NCBI RefSeq assembly: GCF_024171735.1
Contig: NZ_JAMTCH010000004.1
Coordinates: forward strand, 496,001-560,000
DNA: 64,000 bases
Origin: Prauserella alba
GTDB lineage: Bacteria; Actinomycetota; Actinomycetes; Mycobacteriales; Pseudonocardiaceae
Direction of reading: 5' to 3'
In this document: piece after piece, positions 1 to 7,282 of the stretch
Layout: the number at the start of each line of letters is the position of its first letter
How positions within the stretch are numbered: position 1 is the stretch's first letter
Notes under the pieces: generated by a model
The model's database searches: none
What the model was told of the DNA's origin: nothing
What the model saw: only the letters and a program-made list of their open reading frames with translations
Translations under genes and position numbers: made by a program

Positions 1-866
1 CTGTCGGCGATGTTGCGCGCCCTGCGCGCACCGACGATCGCCACGTGCACACCCGGCTGCGCGAGCGTCCACGCGATGGCGAGCTGGCTGACACTCGCGT
101 TCTTCCCCGCCGCGAACTCCTTCAGTTCCTCGACCACCGCGACGTTCCGCCTCAGGTTCTCGCCCTGGAACGCCGACGACTGCGACCGCCAGTCCGACGC
201 CTCGAACGTGGCGTCGGCCGTCAGCCCGCCGGTCAACAGTCCGCTGCCGAGCGCGCTGTAGACCAGCACCCCGATGTCGTGGGATCGCGCGTACGGCAGC
301 GGATCGGTCTCGATGTCACGGCGCAGCAGGTGGTACGGCGGCTGCAGTGTCTCGACCGGCCGCGTGCGATCGAACGCCGCGAGCTGCTCGCTGTCGTAAT
401 TGGACACTCCCGCGTGGCGGATCTTGCCCTCGTCGACGAGTTCCTGCAGCGCCGACGCCGTCTCCTCGGCCGGTGTCCGCTCGTCGGGCCAGTGCACCTG
501 GTAGAGGTCGATGTGGTCGACGCCGAGGTGACGCAAGCTCTGTTCCACCCCGCTGCGCAGGTACTCCCGGGTCGCCTTCCGCGGCCGGTCGCTGCCCGGT
601 TCGATGCCGCCCTTCGTCGCGATGACGACACTGTCGCGGTCCCGGTCCAGATCGGGCCGCAACGCGGTGCCGAGCAGTTCCTCGGACGCGCCGAAGCCGT
701 ACGCCTGCGCCGTGTCGAAGAATGTCACGCCCAGTTCGCGCGCTTGCCGGATGGCCTCGATCGCGGCGTCGGAGTCGAACGAGCCCCAGTCGCCGCCGAT
801 CTGCCACGTACCGAAGCAGATGCGCGAGACGTCGAGGCCACTCCTGCCCAAGGTGATCGTCTGCAT
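1..866 (-). CDS. Aldo/keto reductase (3' end cut by window edge)
   Basis: NAD(P)H-dependent aldo/keto reductase of the broad AKR superfamily, a cytosolic TIM-barrel oxidoreductase whose substrate cannot be told from sequence. Translation from ATG at 866 begins MQTITLGRSGLDVSRICFGT and contains the family pattern: FFDTAQAYGFGASEELLG with the catalytic Asp/Tyr, IATKGG with the catalytic Lys, and QVHWPDERTP with the active-site His. The SNYDSEQL and WTLAQPGVHVAIVGARR segments are the NADP-binding C-terminal end. About 288 residues are visible and the last part lies beyond base 1. The start is preceded by GGAGGT. It is divergent from the ArsR-type regulator at 1003, with 136 bp between them. Confidence 0.9.
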   Translation of the reverse strand, partial: MQTITLGRSGLDVSRICFGTWQIGGDWGSFDSDAAIEAIRQARELGVTFFDTAQAYGFGASEELLGTALRPDLDRDRDSVVIATKGGIEPGSDRPRKATREYLRSGVEQSLRHLGVDHIDLYQVHWPDERTPAEETASALQELVDEGKIRHAGVSNYDSEQLAAFDRTRPVETLQPPYHLLRRDIETDPLPYARSHDIGVLVYSALGSGLLTGGLTADATFEASDWRSQSSAFQGENLRRNVAVVEELKEFAAGKNASVSQLAIAWTLAQPGVHVAIVGARRARNIAD

Positions 867-1002
867 ACCTCCAGGGTTACCCCGCGTCGCCTTCGTTCGC
901 ACCGTGAGGTCCTCCACCACGGCGAGGGGAATACGGCGACAACCGCCGACCCCAAAATACACGTTTGACAGTTGCGCTCGCGCCCGCGGAGACTGCCGTC
1001 TC

Positions 1003-1518
1003 GTGACCGAAGACCGCCTCGATCGCCTGCGCGTGCTCGCCCACCCACTGCGCATGCGACTGCTCTCGCTGCTGACCGGAGCGGCGATGAGCTCGGCCGA
1101 AGCCGCCCGCGAACTGGGTGAGAAACAGGCCAACGTCAGCTACCACCTGCGCCGCCTGCACACCGCCGGACTGGTGGAACCCGCAGGGGAAGTGGTGATC
1201 CGCGGTGGGCGTGCCAAACGCTACCGGCACGATCCGGCCAGCGCGGGCCCGTTTCTCGACCGGGAACCCGAGGAGGAACGCATCCTCCTCAACGCACTCG
1301 CCGACGAACTCACACGCCGGTCCGCACAGCGGAAACCGGGGGCCAAGTACTCGACCACGGACGCCGAGGTGTGGGTCGACGAGCGGGTCTGGCAACGCGC
1401 CCGCGCGCTGGCCAACGAACTCGGCAACCTGCTGCACGCCCACGCGAAGCCGCCCCGCACGCCCGGCACCCACCGGGTCAGCGCGACCGTCGCCCTGTTC
1501 CGCTTGGAGCAGCGATGA
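1003..1518 (+). CDS. ArsR-type winged-helix transcriptional regulator
   Basis: Cytosolic DNA-binding regulator of 171 residues. The N-terminal half is a winged helix of the HTH_20/ArsR type: LRVLAHPLRMRLLSLLTG, then AARELGEKQANVSYHLRRL as the recognition helix, then a GGRAKRYRH wing at about residues 60-75. The C-terminal half is a helical domain of unassigned role. No metal-binding Cys pair is seen, so a metal sensor is unlikely. GTG at 1003 was chosen because the winged-helix domain begins directly after it. Its stop overlaps the next ATG (ATGA, 1515-1518), so it is translationally coupled to the MFS transporter and probably controls it. Confidence 0.85.
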   Translation: MTEDRLDRLRVLAHPLRMRLLSLLTGAAMSSAEAARELGEKQANVSYHLRRLHTAGLVEPAGEVVIRGGRAKRYRHDPASAGPFLDREPEEERILLNALADELTRRSAQRKPGAKYSTTDAEVWVDERVWQRARALANELGNLLHAHAKPPRTPGTHRVSATVALFRLEQR

Positions 1519-2810
1519 CGGCGACACCGCCGCGCGAGCCCGCGCCGACCCCCGAAGGAATCACGGCTCCGCTCCGCCTGCCGGACTTCCGCAACCTGTT
1601 CCTCGGCCGCACGTTCGACGAGTTCGCCAACGCCATCGCGCCGGTCGCGCTGGCCTTCGCCGTCCTGGACCTCACCGGTTCACCCATCCAGCTCGGCCTC
1701 GTCGTCGGGGCGCGATCCCTGGCGAACGTCGCGTTCCTGCTGCTGGCGGGAGTCCTCGCCGACCGGTTCCCGCGCGCGGTGATCCTCCAGGGAACCGGCG
1801 CCGCGGCCGCGCTGACCCAGGCGGCCATCGCGGTCGGTGTCCTCTGTGGATTCGCGAACGTGCCGTTGCTCATCGCGCTGAGCGTCGCCAACGGAGCGGT
1901 GGCCGCGATCTCCCTGCCCGCCGCAGCGGCGCTGACCCCGCAAACCGTGCCGCCGTCACTGTTGACCCAGGCCAATGCACTCGTTCGTGCCGCGGCCAAC
2001 GCAGGGCGCATCGGCGGCGCCGCGCTCGGCGGCCTGCTCGTCGCGGCCAGCGGTCCGGGGTGGACACTCGGGGCGAACGCGGCACTGTTCGCGCTGTCGG
2101 CGGTCGCCTACCACGGGGTGCACGCCCCGGCTGCGGGCGACGGCGCACCCGGATCGCCGCTGCGCGAGCTCGCCGAAGGGTGGCGCGAGTTCACGGCACG
2201 CCGATGGGTGTGGCTCGTCGTGCTGCAGTTCATGGTGGTCAACGCCGTCATCTCCGGCGGCATCGTGGTGCTGGGCCCCGCGATCGCGGACGAAGGCATC
2301 GGCCGCGGTGGCTGGGGCTTCGTGCTCGCCGCACAGACCGCAGGTGCCTTCGCGGGCGGATTCCTGGCCGCTCGGTGGCGCCCGCGGTACGCGCTGCGCA
2401 TCGGCGTCGGGGTGATGCTCGCCGAGTGCGTCCCGCTCGTGTTCCTCGCGCACCTGCCAGAACTCGTACCCCTCATGGCGGTGATGTTCCTGGCGGGCAT
2501 GGCCGTCGAGCAGTTCACCATCGCCTGGGACGTGTCGTTGCAGGAGAACATCCCGCCCGACCGGCTCGCGCGGGTCTACTCCTACGACATGCTCGGCTCC
2601 TTCATCGCGCTGCCGGTCGGCGAGATGGCGGCGGGTCCGCTGGCCGCCGAGTTCGGCAGATCCGCGACGCTCGTCGGAGGAGCCGTACTCGTGACGGTCG
2701 CCACCCTGCTCACGCTGACCAGCAGGCAGGTGCGCACACTCCGGCGGCGTCCGGAGGCCTCGTCACACCACGGGCATGCGGGGTGTGATCAGGTTCCGGA
2801 CGGCACGTAG
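1515..2810 (+). CDS. MFS transporter (DHA3/EntS-like exporter)
   Basis: Integral membrane major-facilitator protein of 431 residues with about twelve hydrophobic segments. It begins LPDFRNLFLGRTFDEFANAIAPVALAFAVLD, the usual first helix of drug/siderophore exporters related to EntS and NreB. The loop between helices 2 and 3 carries the LADRFPR version of motif A. Substrate unknown. It overlaps the upstream ArsR-type regulator by 4 bp (ATGA), forming a regulator-transporter pair typical of self-regulated efflux. Its 3' end overlaps by 22 bp the 3' end of the convergent 2-hydroxyacid dehydrogenase gene. Confidence 0.85.
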   Translation: MTATPPREPAPTPEGITAPLRLPDFRNLFLGRTFDEFANAIAPVALAFAVLDLTGSPIQLGLVVGARSLANVAFLLLAGVLADRFPRAVILQGTGAAAALTQAAIAVGVLCGFANVPLLIALSVANGAVAAISLPAAAALTPQTVPPSLLTQANALVRAAANAGRIGGAALGGLLVAASGPGWTLGANAALFALSAVAYHGVHAPAAGDGAPGSPLRELAEGWREFTARRWVWLVVLQFMVVNAVISGGIVVLGPAIADEGIGRGGWGFVLAAQTAGAFAGGFLAARWRPRYALRIGVGVMLAECVPLVFLAHLPELVPLMAVMFLAGMAVEQFTIAWDVSLQENIPPDRLARVYSYDMLGSFIALPVGEMAAGPLAAEFGRSATLVGGAVLVTVATLLTLTSRQVRTLRRRPEASSHHGHAGCDQVPDGT

Positions 2811-3766
2811 CCCAGCTGCTTGTCCACGACGTTGCGCAACGCTTCCCCTGCGCTCCACCGGCGGAAGTTGTCCGTGAAGACACCGACGAGTTCACGCCGC
2901 CAGCCCACGACGTCACCCGACATGTGCGGGGAGATCAGCACGTTCTCCATCGTCCACAGCGGATGCTCCGCGGGCAGCGGTTCGGTGTCGAACACATCGA
3001 GCGCAGCTCCCGCGATCACTTCGGACCGCAGTGCGGCGACGAGATCGTCGGTGACGACCAGTTCGCCACGGCCGACGTTGATGAACCGCGCGGACGGCTT
3101 CATCGCCGCGAACGCGGCCGAGTCGAACATGTTCTTCGTCTGGTCGGTCAGCGGCGCGACGGCGATGACGTAATCGGCGTCGGCCACGCACTCGGCGAGG
3201 CGGTCGGTCGAGTGCACCGTCCCGAAGTCCGGGTCGCCGGAGCGCGCGCGCCTGCCCGCGCCGGACACCCGCAGACCCGCCGCGCGCAGCAGCCGCGCGA
3301 TGGCCCTGCCGATCGGCCCGGTGCCGACGACGACGGCCGAGGCCCCGCCGATCCGTTCGGTCTCGCGATGCCGCCAGCTGCGTGCGTCCTGCAGCCGCAG
3401 CGAGCGCGGCATGTCCTTGGCGAACGCGAGTACCTGGCCGAGCACGTACTCGGCGATGGAGTCGTCGAACACGCCGCGCGCGTTGGTGAGCACGACGTCG
3501 CTGGCCTGCAGTTCCGGGAACATCACAGGATCGACACCCGCGGCGGCGATGTGCAGCCACTGCAACCGGTCGGCGGCATGCCACGCCGACGGCAGCACCG
3601 TCGACAGGAAGTCGTACATGAACAGCACGTCGGCTCCGCGCAACGCATCGGCGAGCCCGGCGGCGTCGGTGTACCGAACCTCGGCCCGTTGCTCGACCGC
3701 AGTCATGTCCGGGGGCGGGGCGTCACCTGTCAGCACGGCCAGCACGGGTGTGCCGGTCTCGGTCAC
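2789..3766 (-). CDS. D-2-hydroxyacid dehydrogenase family protein
   Basis: NAD(P)-dependent D-isomer-specific 2-hydroxyacid dehydrogenase, about 325 residues. It has the Rossmann glycine motif GTGPIGRAIARLLRAAG and the three catalytic positions of the family: Arg in FINVGRGELVV, Glu in DVFDTEPLP and His in NVLISPHMSGD. The family reversibly oxidises 2-hydroxyacids to 2-oxoacids; the substrate here is unknown. The start is uncertain: in-frame GTG codons lie at 3766, 3775 and 3784 and none has a clear Shine-Dalgarno. A TTGACA within the GntR operator (3804-3815) with TAGCGT 17 bp later would give a leaderless message near 3775. It is divergent from the racemase-superfamily gene at 3926 and shares its control region. 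Confidence 0.85.
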   Translation of the reverse strand: MTETGTPVLAVLTGDAPPPDMTAVEQRAEVRYTDAAGLADALRGADVLFMYDFLSTVLPSAWHAADRLQWLHIAAAGVDPVMFPELQASDVVLTNARGVFDDSIAEYVLGQVLAFAKDMPRSLRLQDARSWRHRETERIGGASAVVVGTGPIGRAIARLLRAAGLRVSGAGRRARSGDPDFGTVHSTDRLAECVADADYVIAVAPLTDQTKNMFDSAAFAAMKPSARFINVGRGELVVTDDLVAALRSEVIAGAALDVFDTEPLPAEHPLWTMENVLISPHMSGDVVGWRRELVGVFTDNFRRWSAGEALRNVVDKQLGYVPSGT

Positions 3767-3803
3767 CGCATTCACCGTTGACACGCTAGGAGTGGGTCGT
3801 ATG

Positions 3804-3815
3804 ATTGTCAACAAT
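3804..3815. promoter_or_regulatory. Predicted GntR (FadR-type) operator, copy 1
   Basis: ATTGTCAACAAT, with 5-bp inverted arms ATTGT/ACAAT around a 2-bp centre, matches the TTGT-N2-ACAA form bound by FadR-subfamily GntR regulators. It lies between two divergent genes of the module that also encodes such a regulator (4648-5343). The same 12-mer, in the other orientation, recurs at 8923-8934. Read on the minus strand it contains TTGACA, a possible -35 of the dehydrogenase promoter. Binding by this regulator is inferred. Confidence 0.7.
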
Positions 3816-3925
3816 CCGAGGTGCGCCTCGGATCCCACCGCCGCCACGCAGGCAGCCGCCGTCACTCGGGCAGTGGCCGGCGGCCGTGTCCACCGTGGAC
3901 CCCACGGACGCCGAGGAGGTGCCTC

Positions 3926-4651
3926 GTGCCCACGATCGGTTTCATCTACCCGGATCACGCCGCGGAGGACGACTATCCACGGGCGGAGCGGATGCTCGGC
4001 GACGGCACCGCGCTGCCCGTCGAGCACATCTACGGCACCGATCTGCACGCCGTGCCCGAGCTGCTCGACCTCGGTTCGCCCGCGCGACTGTCCGGTGGCG
4101 CCGCGTTGCTGGCCAAGCACTCCCCCGACGCGGTCGTCTGGGCCTGCACCAGCGGCAGTTTCGTCTACGGCTGGGACGGAGCGGCCGAGCAGGTCGCCGG
4201 ACTGTCCGAGGCCGCTGGAGGACTCCCCGCGTCGAGCACCTCCCTGGCGTTCGTCCACTCCGCCCAGACGCTCGGGCTGCGCACGGTAGCCGTGGCGGCC
4301 AGCTATCCCGGCGACGTGGCGAAGCTGTTCGCCGACTTCCTCGGCCGCGGCGGGATCGACGTGGTGTCGGCCTCGGCCGCCGACATCGACACCGCCGCCG
4401 AGGTCGGGGACCTGCCGCCGGAGCGGGTCGTCGACCTGGCGGTGAGCCACGACCACCCGGAGGCCGATGCGGTGCTCGTGCCGGACACCGCGATGCGCAC
4501 CCTGGCGCTCGTCGACGAGATCGAACGCCGGCTCGGCAAACCGGTGCTGACCGCCAACCAGGTCACCGTGTGGGAGGGCCTGCGGATCGCAGGCGTCACC
4601 CGCACCTACGACGGGCTGGGCACGCTGCTGCGCACCGAGGGCCGCCGATGA
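3926..4651 (+). CDS. Asp/Glu racemase superfamily enzyme (maleate isomerase/arylmalonate decarboxylase-like)
   Basis: 241-residue enzyme of the superfamily containing maleate cis-trans isomerase, arylmalonate decarboxylase, EutA and Asp/Glu racemases. GTG 3926 is chosen because a perfect AGGAGGT (3914-3920) stands 5 bp before it. The first catalytic region is VVWACTSGS with Cys74. At the position of the second catalytic Cys the protein reads VLVPDTAMRT with Asp187. This is the mirror image of arylmalonate decarboxylase, which keeps the second Cys and lacks the first. Its chemistry therefore cannot be assigned by analogy; a decarboxylase, lyase or one-base isomerase is possible. It is coupled (ATGA) to the GntR regulator and divergent from the 2-hydroxyacid dehydrogenase. 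Confidence 0.8.
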   Translation: MPTIGFIYPDHAAEDDYPRAERMLGDGTALPVEHIYGTDLHAVPELLDLGSPARLSGGAALLAKHSPDAVVWACTSGSFVYGWDGAAEQVAGLSEAAGGLPASSTSLAFVHSAQTLGLRTVAVAASYPGDVAKLFADFLGRGGIDVVSASAADIDTAAEVGDLPPERVVDLAVSHDHPEADAVLVPDTAMRTLALVDEIERRLGKPVLTANQVTVWEGLRIAGVTRTYDGLGTLLRTEGRR

Positions 4652-5343
4652 TCGCGGACATCGAACCCGTCAACCGGGAGTCCACGGCCGCGATCATCGC
4701 CCGCAGGCTGCGCGAGGCGATCATGGCGGGAACACTGACGCCGGGGATGCAACTCGGCGAGGCCGAACTGGCCTCCCGGTTCGAGGTCTCCCGCGGGCCG
4801 CTGCGCGAGGCGATGCAACGGCTCGTGTCCGAGGGTCTGCTGCGCAGCGAGCGCCACCGTGGCCTGTTCGTCATCGACCTCGAACCCGGTGACATCCAGG
4901 ACATCTACACGGCGCGCTCGGCCGTGGAACGCGCCGCGGCGACACTCGTGGTGCGCGCACCCGACAGGGACGCGATCGCCGCGGTGCTGGACGAGGCCGT
5001 GGCACGAATGGCCGACGCGGACGCCGGGGGCGATCCGACCGCACTGTCCGAAGCGGACCTGCAGTTCCACGAGGCGCTCATCGACGCCTCCGGCAGTCCC
5101 CGGCTGCGCCGTATGGCCCGCACGCTGATGATCGAGACCCGCATGTGCCTGACGAAGCTGCAGCGGACCTACCCCACTGGCGAGTACGAGACCGACGAGC
5201 GCATCGCCGAGCACAACGCGATCATCGCGGCCGTCCGCGCAGGCGACGAACCGGAACTGCTGCGGCTGCTCGACGAGCACATGGCCGACGCCGTGCGCCG
5301 CCTGGCGCCCGGTTCCGGCCACGACGCGGCCGACAGCGCCTGA
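4648..5343 (+). CDS. GntR family regulator, FadR/FCD type
   Basis: 231-residue transcription factor. Residues 10-75 form the GntR winged helix (AIIARRLREAIMAGTLTPG, then ASRFEVSRGPLREAMQRLVSE). Residues about 85-220 are the all-helical FCD ligand domain, with the metal-binding acid/His residues visible in SEADLQFHEALIDASGSP, EHNAIIAAV and LDEHMADA. FCD proteins usually bind carboxylate metabolites with a metal ion. It overlaps the upstream racemase-superfamily gene by 4 bp. The two copies of a GntR-type operator (3804-3815, 8923-8934) suggest it represses both ends of the surrounding module. Confidence 0.88.
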   Translation: MIADIEPVNRESTAAIIARRLREAIMAGTLTPGMQLGEAELASRFEVSRGPLREAMQRLVSEGLLRSERHRGLFVIDLEPGDIQDIYTARSAVERAAATLVVRAPDRDAIAAVLDEAVARMADADAGGDPTALSEADLQFHEALIDASGSPRLRRMARTLMIETRMCLTKLQRTYPTGEYETDERIAEHNAIIAAVRAGDEPELLRLLDEHMADAVRRLAPGSGHDAADSA

Positions 5344-5374
5344 CCCGGCACGCCGACGCGGGCAGGCGGCCCGC

Positions 5375-5986
5375 TCAGTCGGTGCCGCGCGCTCCGCGGC
5401 ACAGGTAGGTCATCGCGGGCGGCAGGTTCCGCCACACCGGCGACTGCACCTCGACGTCCTCGAACACGGCCTCGACCTCGCTGCGAAACCGCTTCGACCC
5501 GGGGATCCGCGCGGCGTGGACGTAGGCGAACGTCGTGAACACCGCGTGCGGCGCCATGGCCGTCGAGATCTCGCGCAGGATCCGGCGCTGCAGCTCCACG
5601 GTGAACAGCGACCAGGGCAGGCCGCACAGCACCGCGTCGACGCTGGTCACACCCCGGTCGGCCAGGAGCGTGCCCAGTTGCGCGGCATCACCGTTGACGA
5701 CCTCGACGTTCGGGTGGGTGCGTTCGAGGTGGCCCGCCATGCGCTCGTCCTGTTCGACCGCGATGTAGCGGCCACCATCGGACACACGTTCGCTCGCCAC
5801 CCTCGTGAACGCACCGGTGCCCGCGCCGATCTCCACCACGGTGGGTGGCTCGGCCGTGGCCGGCACGGCCGAGGCCATCCGTGCCGCGAGCGCACGCGAA
5901 CTCGGCGCAGCCGCACCGACCGCCTTCGGGTTGCGGACGGCTGCGGAGACGAACAGCGGGACCGAGCGTTTCAAAGCATCGAGCAT
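5375..5986 (-). CDS. Class I SAM-dependent methyltransferase (phospholipid N-methyltransferase-like)
   Basis: 203-residue methyltransferase with SAM-binding motif I TVVEIGAGTGAFTRVA, the acidic motif YIAVEQDERM, and VNGDAAQL as motif III. The VLCGLPWSLF stretch occupies the position of motif IV of rRNA-dimethylase/PmtA-like enzymes. The nearest recognisable group is the short PmtA-like phospholipid N-methyltransferases; the substrate is not shown by sequence. ATG 5986 was chosen over the in-frame GTG at 5992 because it begins the conserved LKRSVPLFVSAAVRNPKAVGA block. It faces the GntR gene and is transcribed like the downstream dehydrogenases, but a 240-bp gap separates it from them, so membership in the module is uncertain. 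Confidence 0.75.
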   Translation of the reverse strand: MLDALKRSVPLFVSAAVRNPKAVGAAAPSSRALAARMASAVPATAEPPTVVEIGAGTGAFTRVASERVSDGGRYIAVEQDERMAGHLERTHPNVEVVNGDAAQLGTLLADRGVTSVDAVLCGLPWSLFTVELQRRILREISTAMAPHAVFTTFAYVHAARIPGSKRFRSEVEAVFEDVEVQSPVWRNLPPAMTYLCRGARGTD

Positions 5987-6194
5987 GACCACACCATCCG
6001 CGACAACCCCGGCCTTTCGCCTCGTGTCGAACATCACAACAGGCCCCGACCGGCTGGCTCTCGGTCGGGACGGTCCGAACGGACCGTGTCGTCGAGCATA
6101 GCGGCCGCCGGGCCACCGACGGTGCAGACGTCGGCATCCCGGCGGCCACGGACCACTCGCCGTCCCTACAGCAGCGCGTGTCCGCACCTGCTGT

Positions 6195-6234
6195 CGTCCG
6201 TGCCGGCTACAGGGCGTCCGTGCCGGCTACAGCG
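6195..6234. repeat. 20-bp tandem duplication over a stop codon
   Basis: CGTCCGTGCCGGCTACAG followed by two bases occurs twice in direct succession (6195-6214 and 6215-6234). The second copy contains the stop codon (6227-6229) of the dehydrogenase gene that ends here, and the first copy repeats that stop and its flank downstream. A recent replication-slippage duplication explains it; no function is evident. Confidence 0.8.
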
Positions 6235-7282
6235 CGTCCGCGACGGCGGATCCCACCTCGGCCGTCGTCGCATCGCCGCCGAGGTCCGGGGTGAGCGCCG
6301 CGGCGCCGGACAGCACCGACTGCACCGCACCGCGAACGGCCTCGCCCGCCGCCTTCTCGCCGAGCTGGTCGAGCATCATCGCCGCGGCGAGGATCTGGGC
6401 CACCGGGTTCGCGATCCCCTGCCCCGCGATGTCCGGCGCGCTGCCGTGCACCGCCTCGAACATCGAAGGGAACTCGCCCTCGGGATTGATGTTGCCGGAC
6501 GGGGCCATACCGAGCCCGCCGGTGATCGCCGCAGCGAGATCGCTGAGGATGTCACCGAACAGATTCGACCCGACCACGACGTCGAGCGAATCCGGCCGTT
6601 GCACCATGCGCGCCGCCAGCGCGTCGATGTGCAGCTGTTCGGCCTCGACATCCGGGTACCCGGCGGCGACCTCGGCGAAGATCTCGTCCCAGAACGGCAT
6701 CGTGTGGATGATCCCGTTCGATTTCGTCGCCGAGCACACCCTGTGCTGCCGCGTGCGCGCCAGCTCGAAGGCGTAGCGGACGATGCGTTCCACGCCGACG
6801 CGCGTGAACACCGATTCCTGCAGCGCGAACTCGCCGGGGCCGCCGGCGTTGTGCCTGCCTCCCAGTTCCGAGTACTCGCCCTCGGAGTTCTCCCTGACGA
6901 TCACCATCTCCAGCTCGTCGCCGTCGCGGCCGGCGAGCACCGAGGTCGTTCCCGGCAGCAGCCGCACCGGCCGCAGGTTGACGTACTGTGCGAACGCCCT
7001 GCGCACCGGGATCAGCAGGCCCCAGAGTGAGACGTGGTCCGGCACCCCGGGAAACCCGACCGCACCGAGCAGCACCGCGTCGAACGGCCGCAACGTCGCG
7101 ATGCCGTCGGCGGGCATCATCGAACCGGTCTCGGCGTAGCGCCGACAGCTCCAGTCGAACTCGGTCCAGTCCAGTCCGAAGCCGAATCGCTTGGCGGCGG
7201 TGTCGAGAACCACCCGGGCCTCGCGCTGGACGTCGACGCCGATGCCGTCGCCCGGGATCGACGCGATGCGGTATGTGCTCAC
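6227..7282 (-). CDS. Tartrate/D-malate dehydrogenase-like (isocitrate/isopropylmalate dehydrogenase family)
   Basis: 351-residue NAD- and metal-dependent beta-decarboxylating dehydrogenase. It begins with IASIPGDGIGVDV. It shows the family Arg block (NLRPVRLLPG, VIVRENSEGEYSE), the catalytic Lys in SATKSNGI and the metal-binding Asp cluster in VVGSNLFGDILSDLAA. GSAPDIAGQGIANP is the signature near the C-terminus. Overall it resembles TtuC/DmlA, which oxidise tartrate or D-malate and can decarboxylate; the true substrate here is unproven. GTG 7282 overlaps the stop of the upstream aldehyde dehydrogenase (GTGA, 7279-7282), so both are made from one message. Confidence 0.85.
   Translation of the reverse strand: MSTYRIASIPGDGIGVDVQREARVVLDTAAKRFGFGLDWTEFDWSCRRYAETGSMMPADGIATLRPFDAVLLGAVGFPGVPDHVSLWGLLIPVRRAFAQYVNLRPVRLLPGTTSVLAGRDGDELEMVIVRENSEGEYSELGGRHNAGGPGEFALQESVFTRVGVERIVRYAFELARTRQHRVCSATKSNGIIHTMPFWDEIFAEVAAGYPDVEAEQLHIDALAARMVQRPDSLDVVVGSNLFGDILSDLAAAITGGLGMAPSGNINPEGEFPSMFEAVHGSAPDIAGQGIANPVAQILAAAMMLDQLGEKAAGEAVRGAVQSVLSGAAALTPDLGGDATTAEVGSAVADAL

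Noticed and set aside
45-968. Long open frame on the plus strand across the aldo/keto reductase
   Set aside because: It is antisense to a clearly conserved reductase with catalytic motifs, and its Arg-rich product is typical of the GC-biased shadow frames seen throughout the window.
3926-4651. Plain maleate isomerase assignment
   Set aside because: The second catalytic Cys is Asp (VPDTAM), and a genuine two-Cys maleate isomerase is encoded elsewhere in the window.
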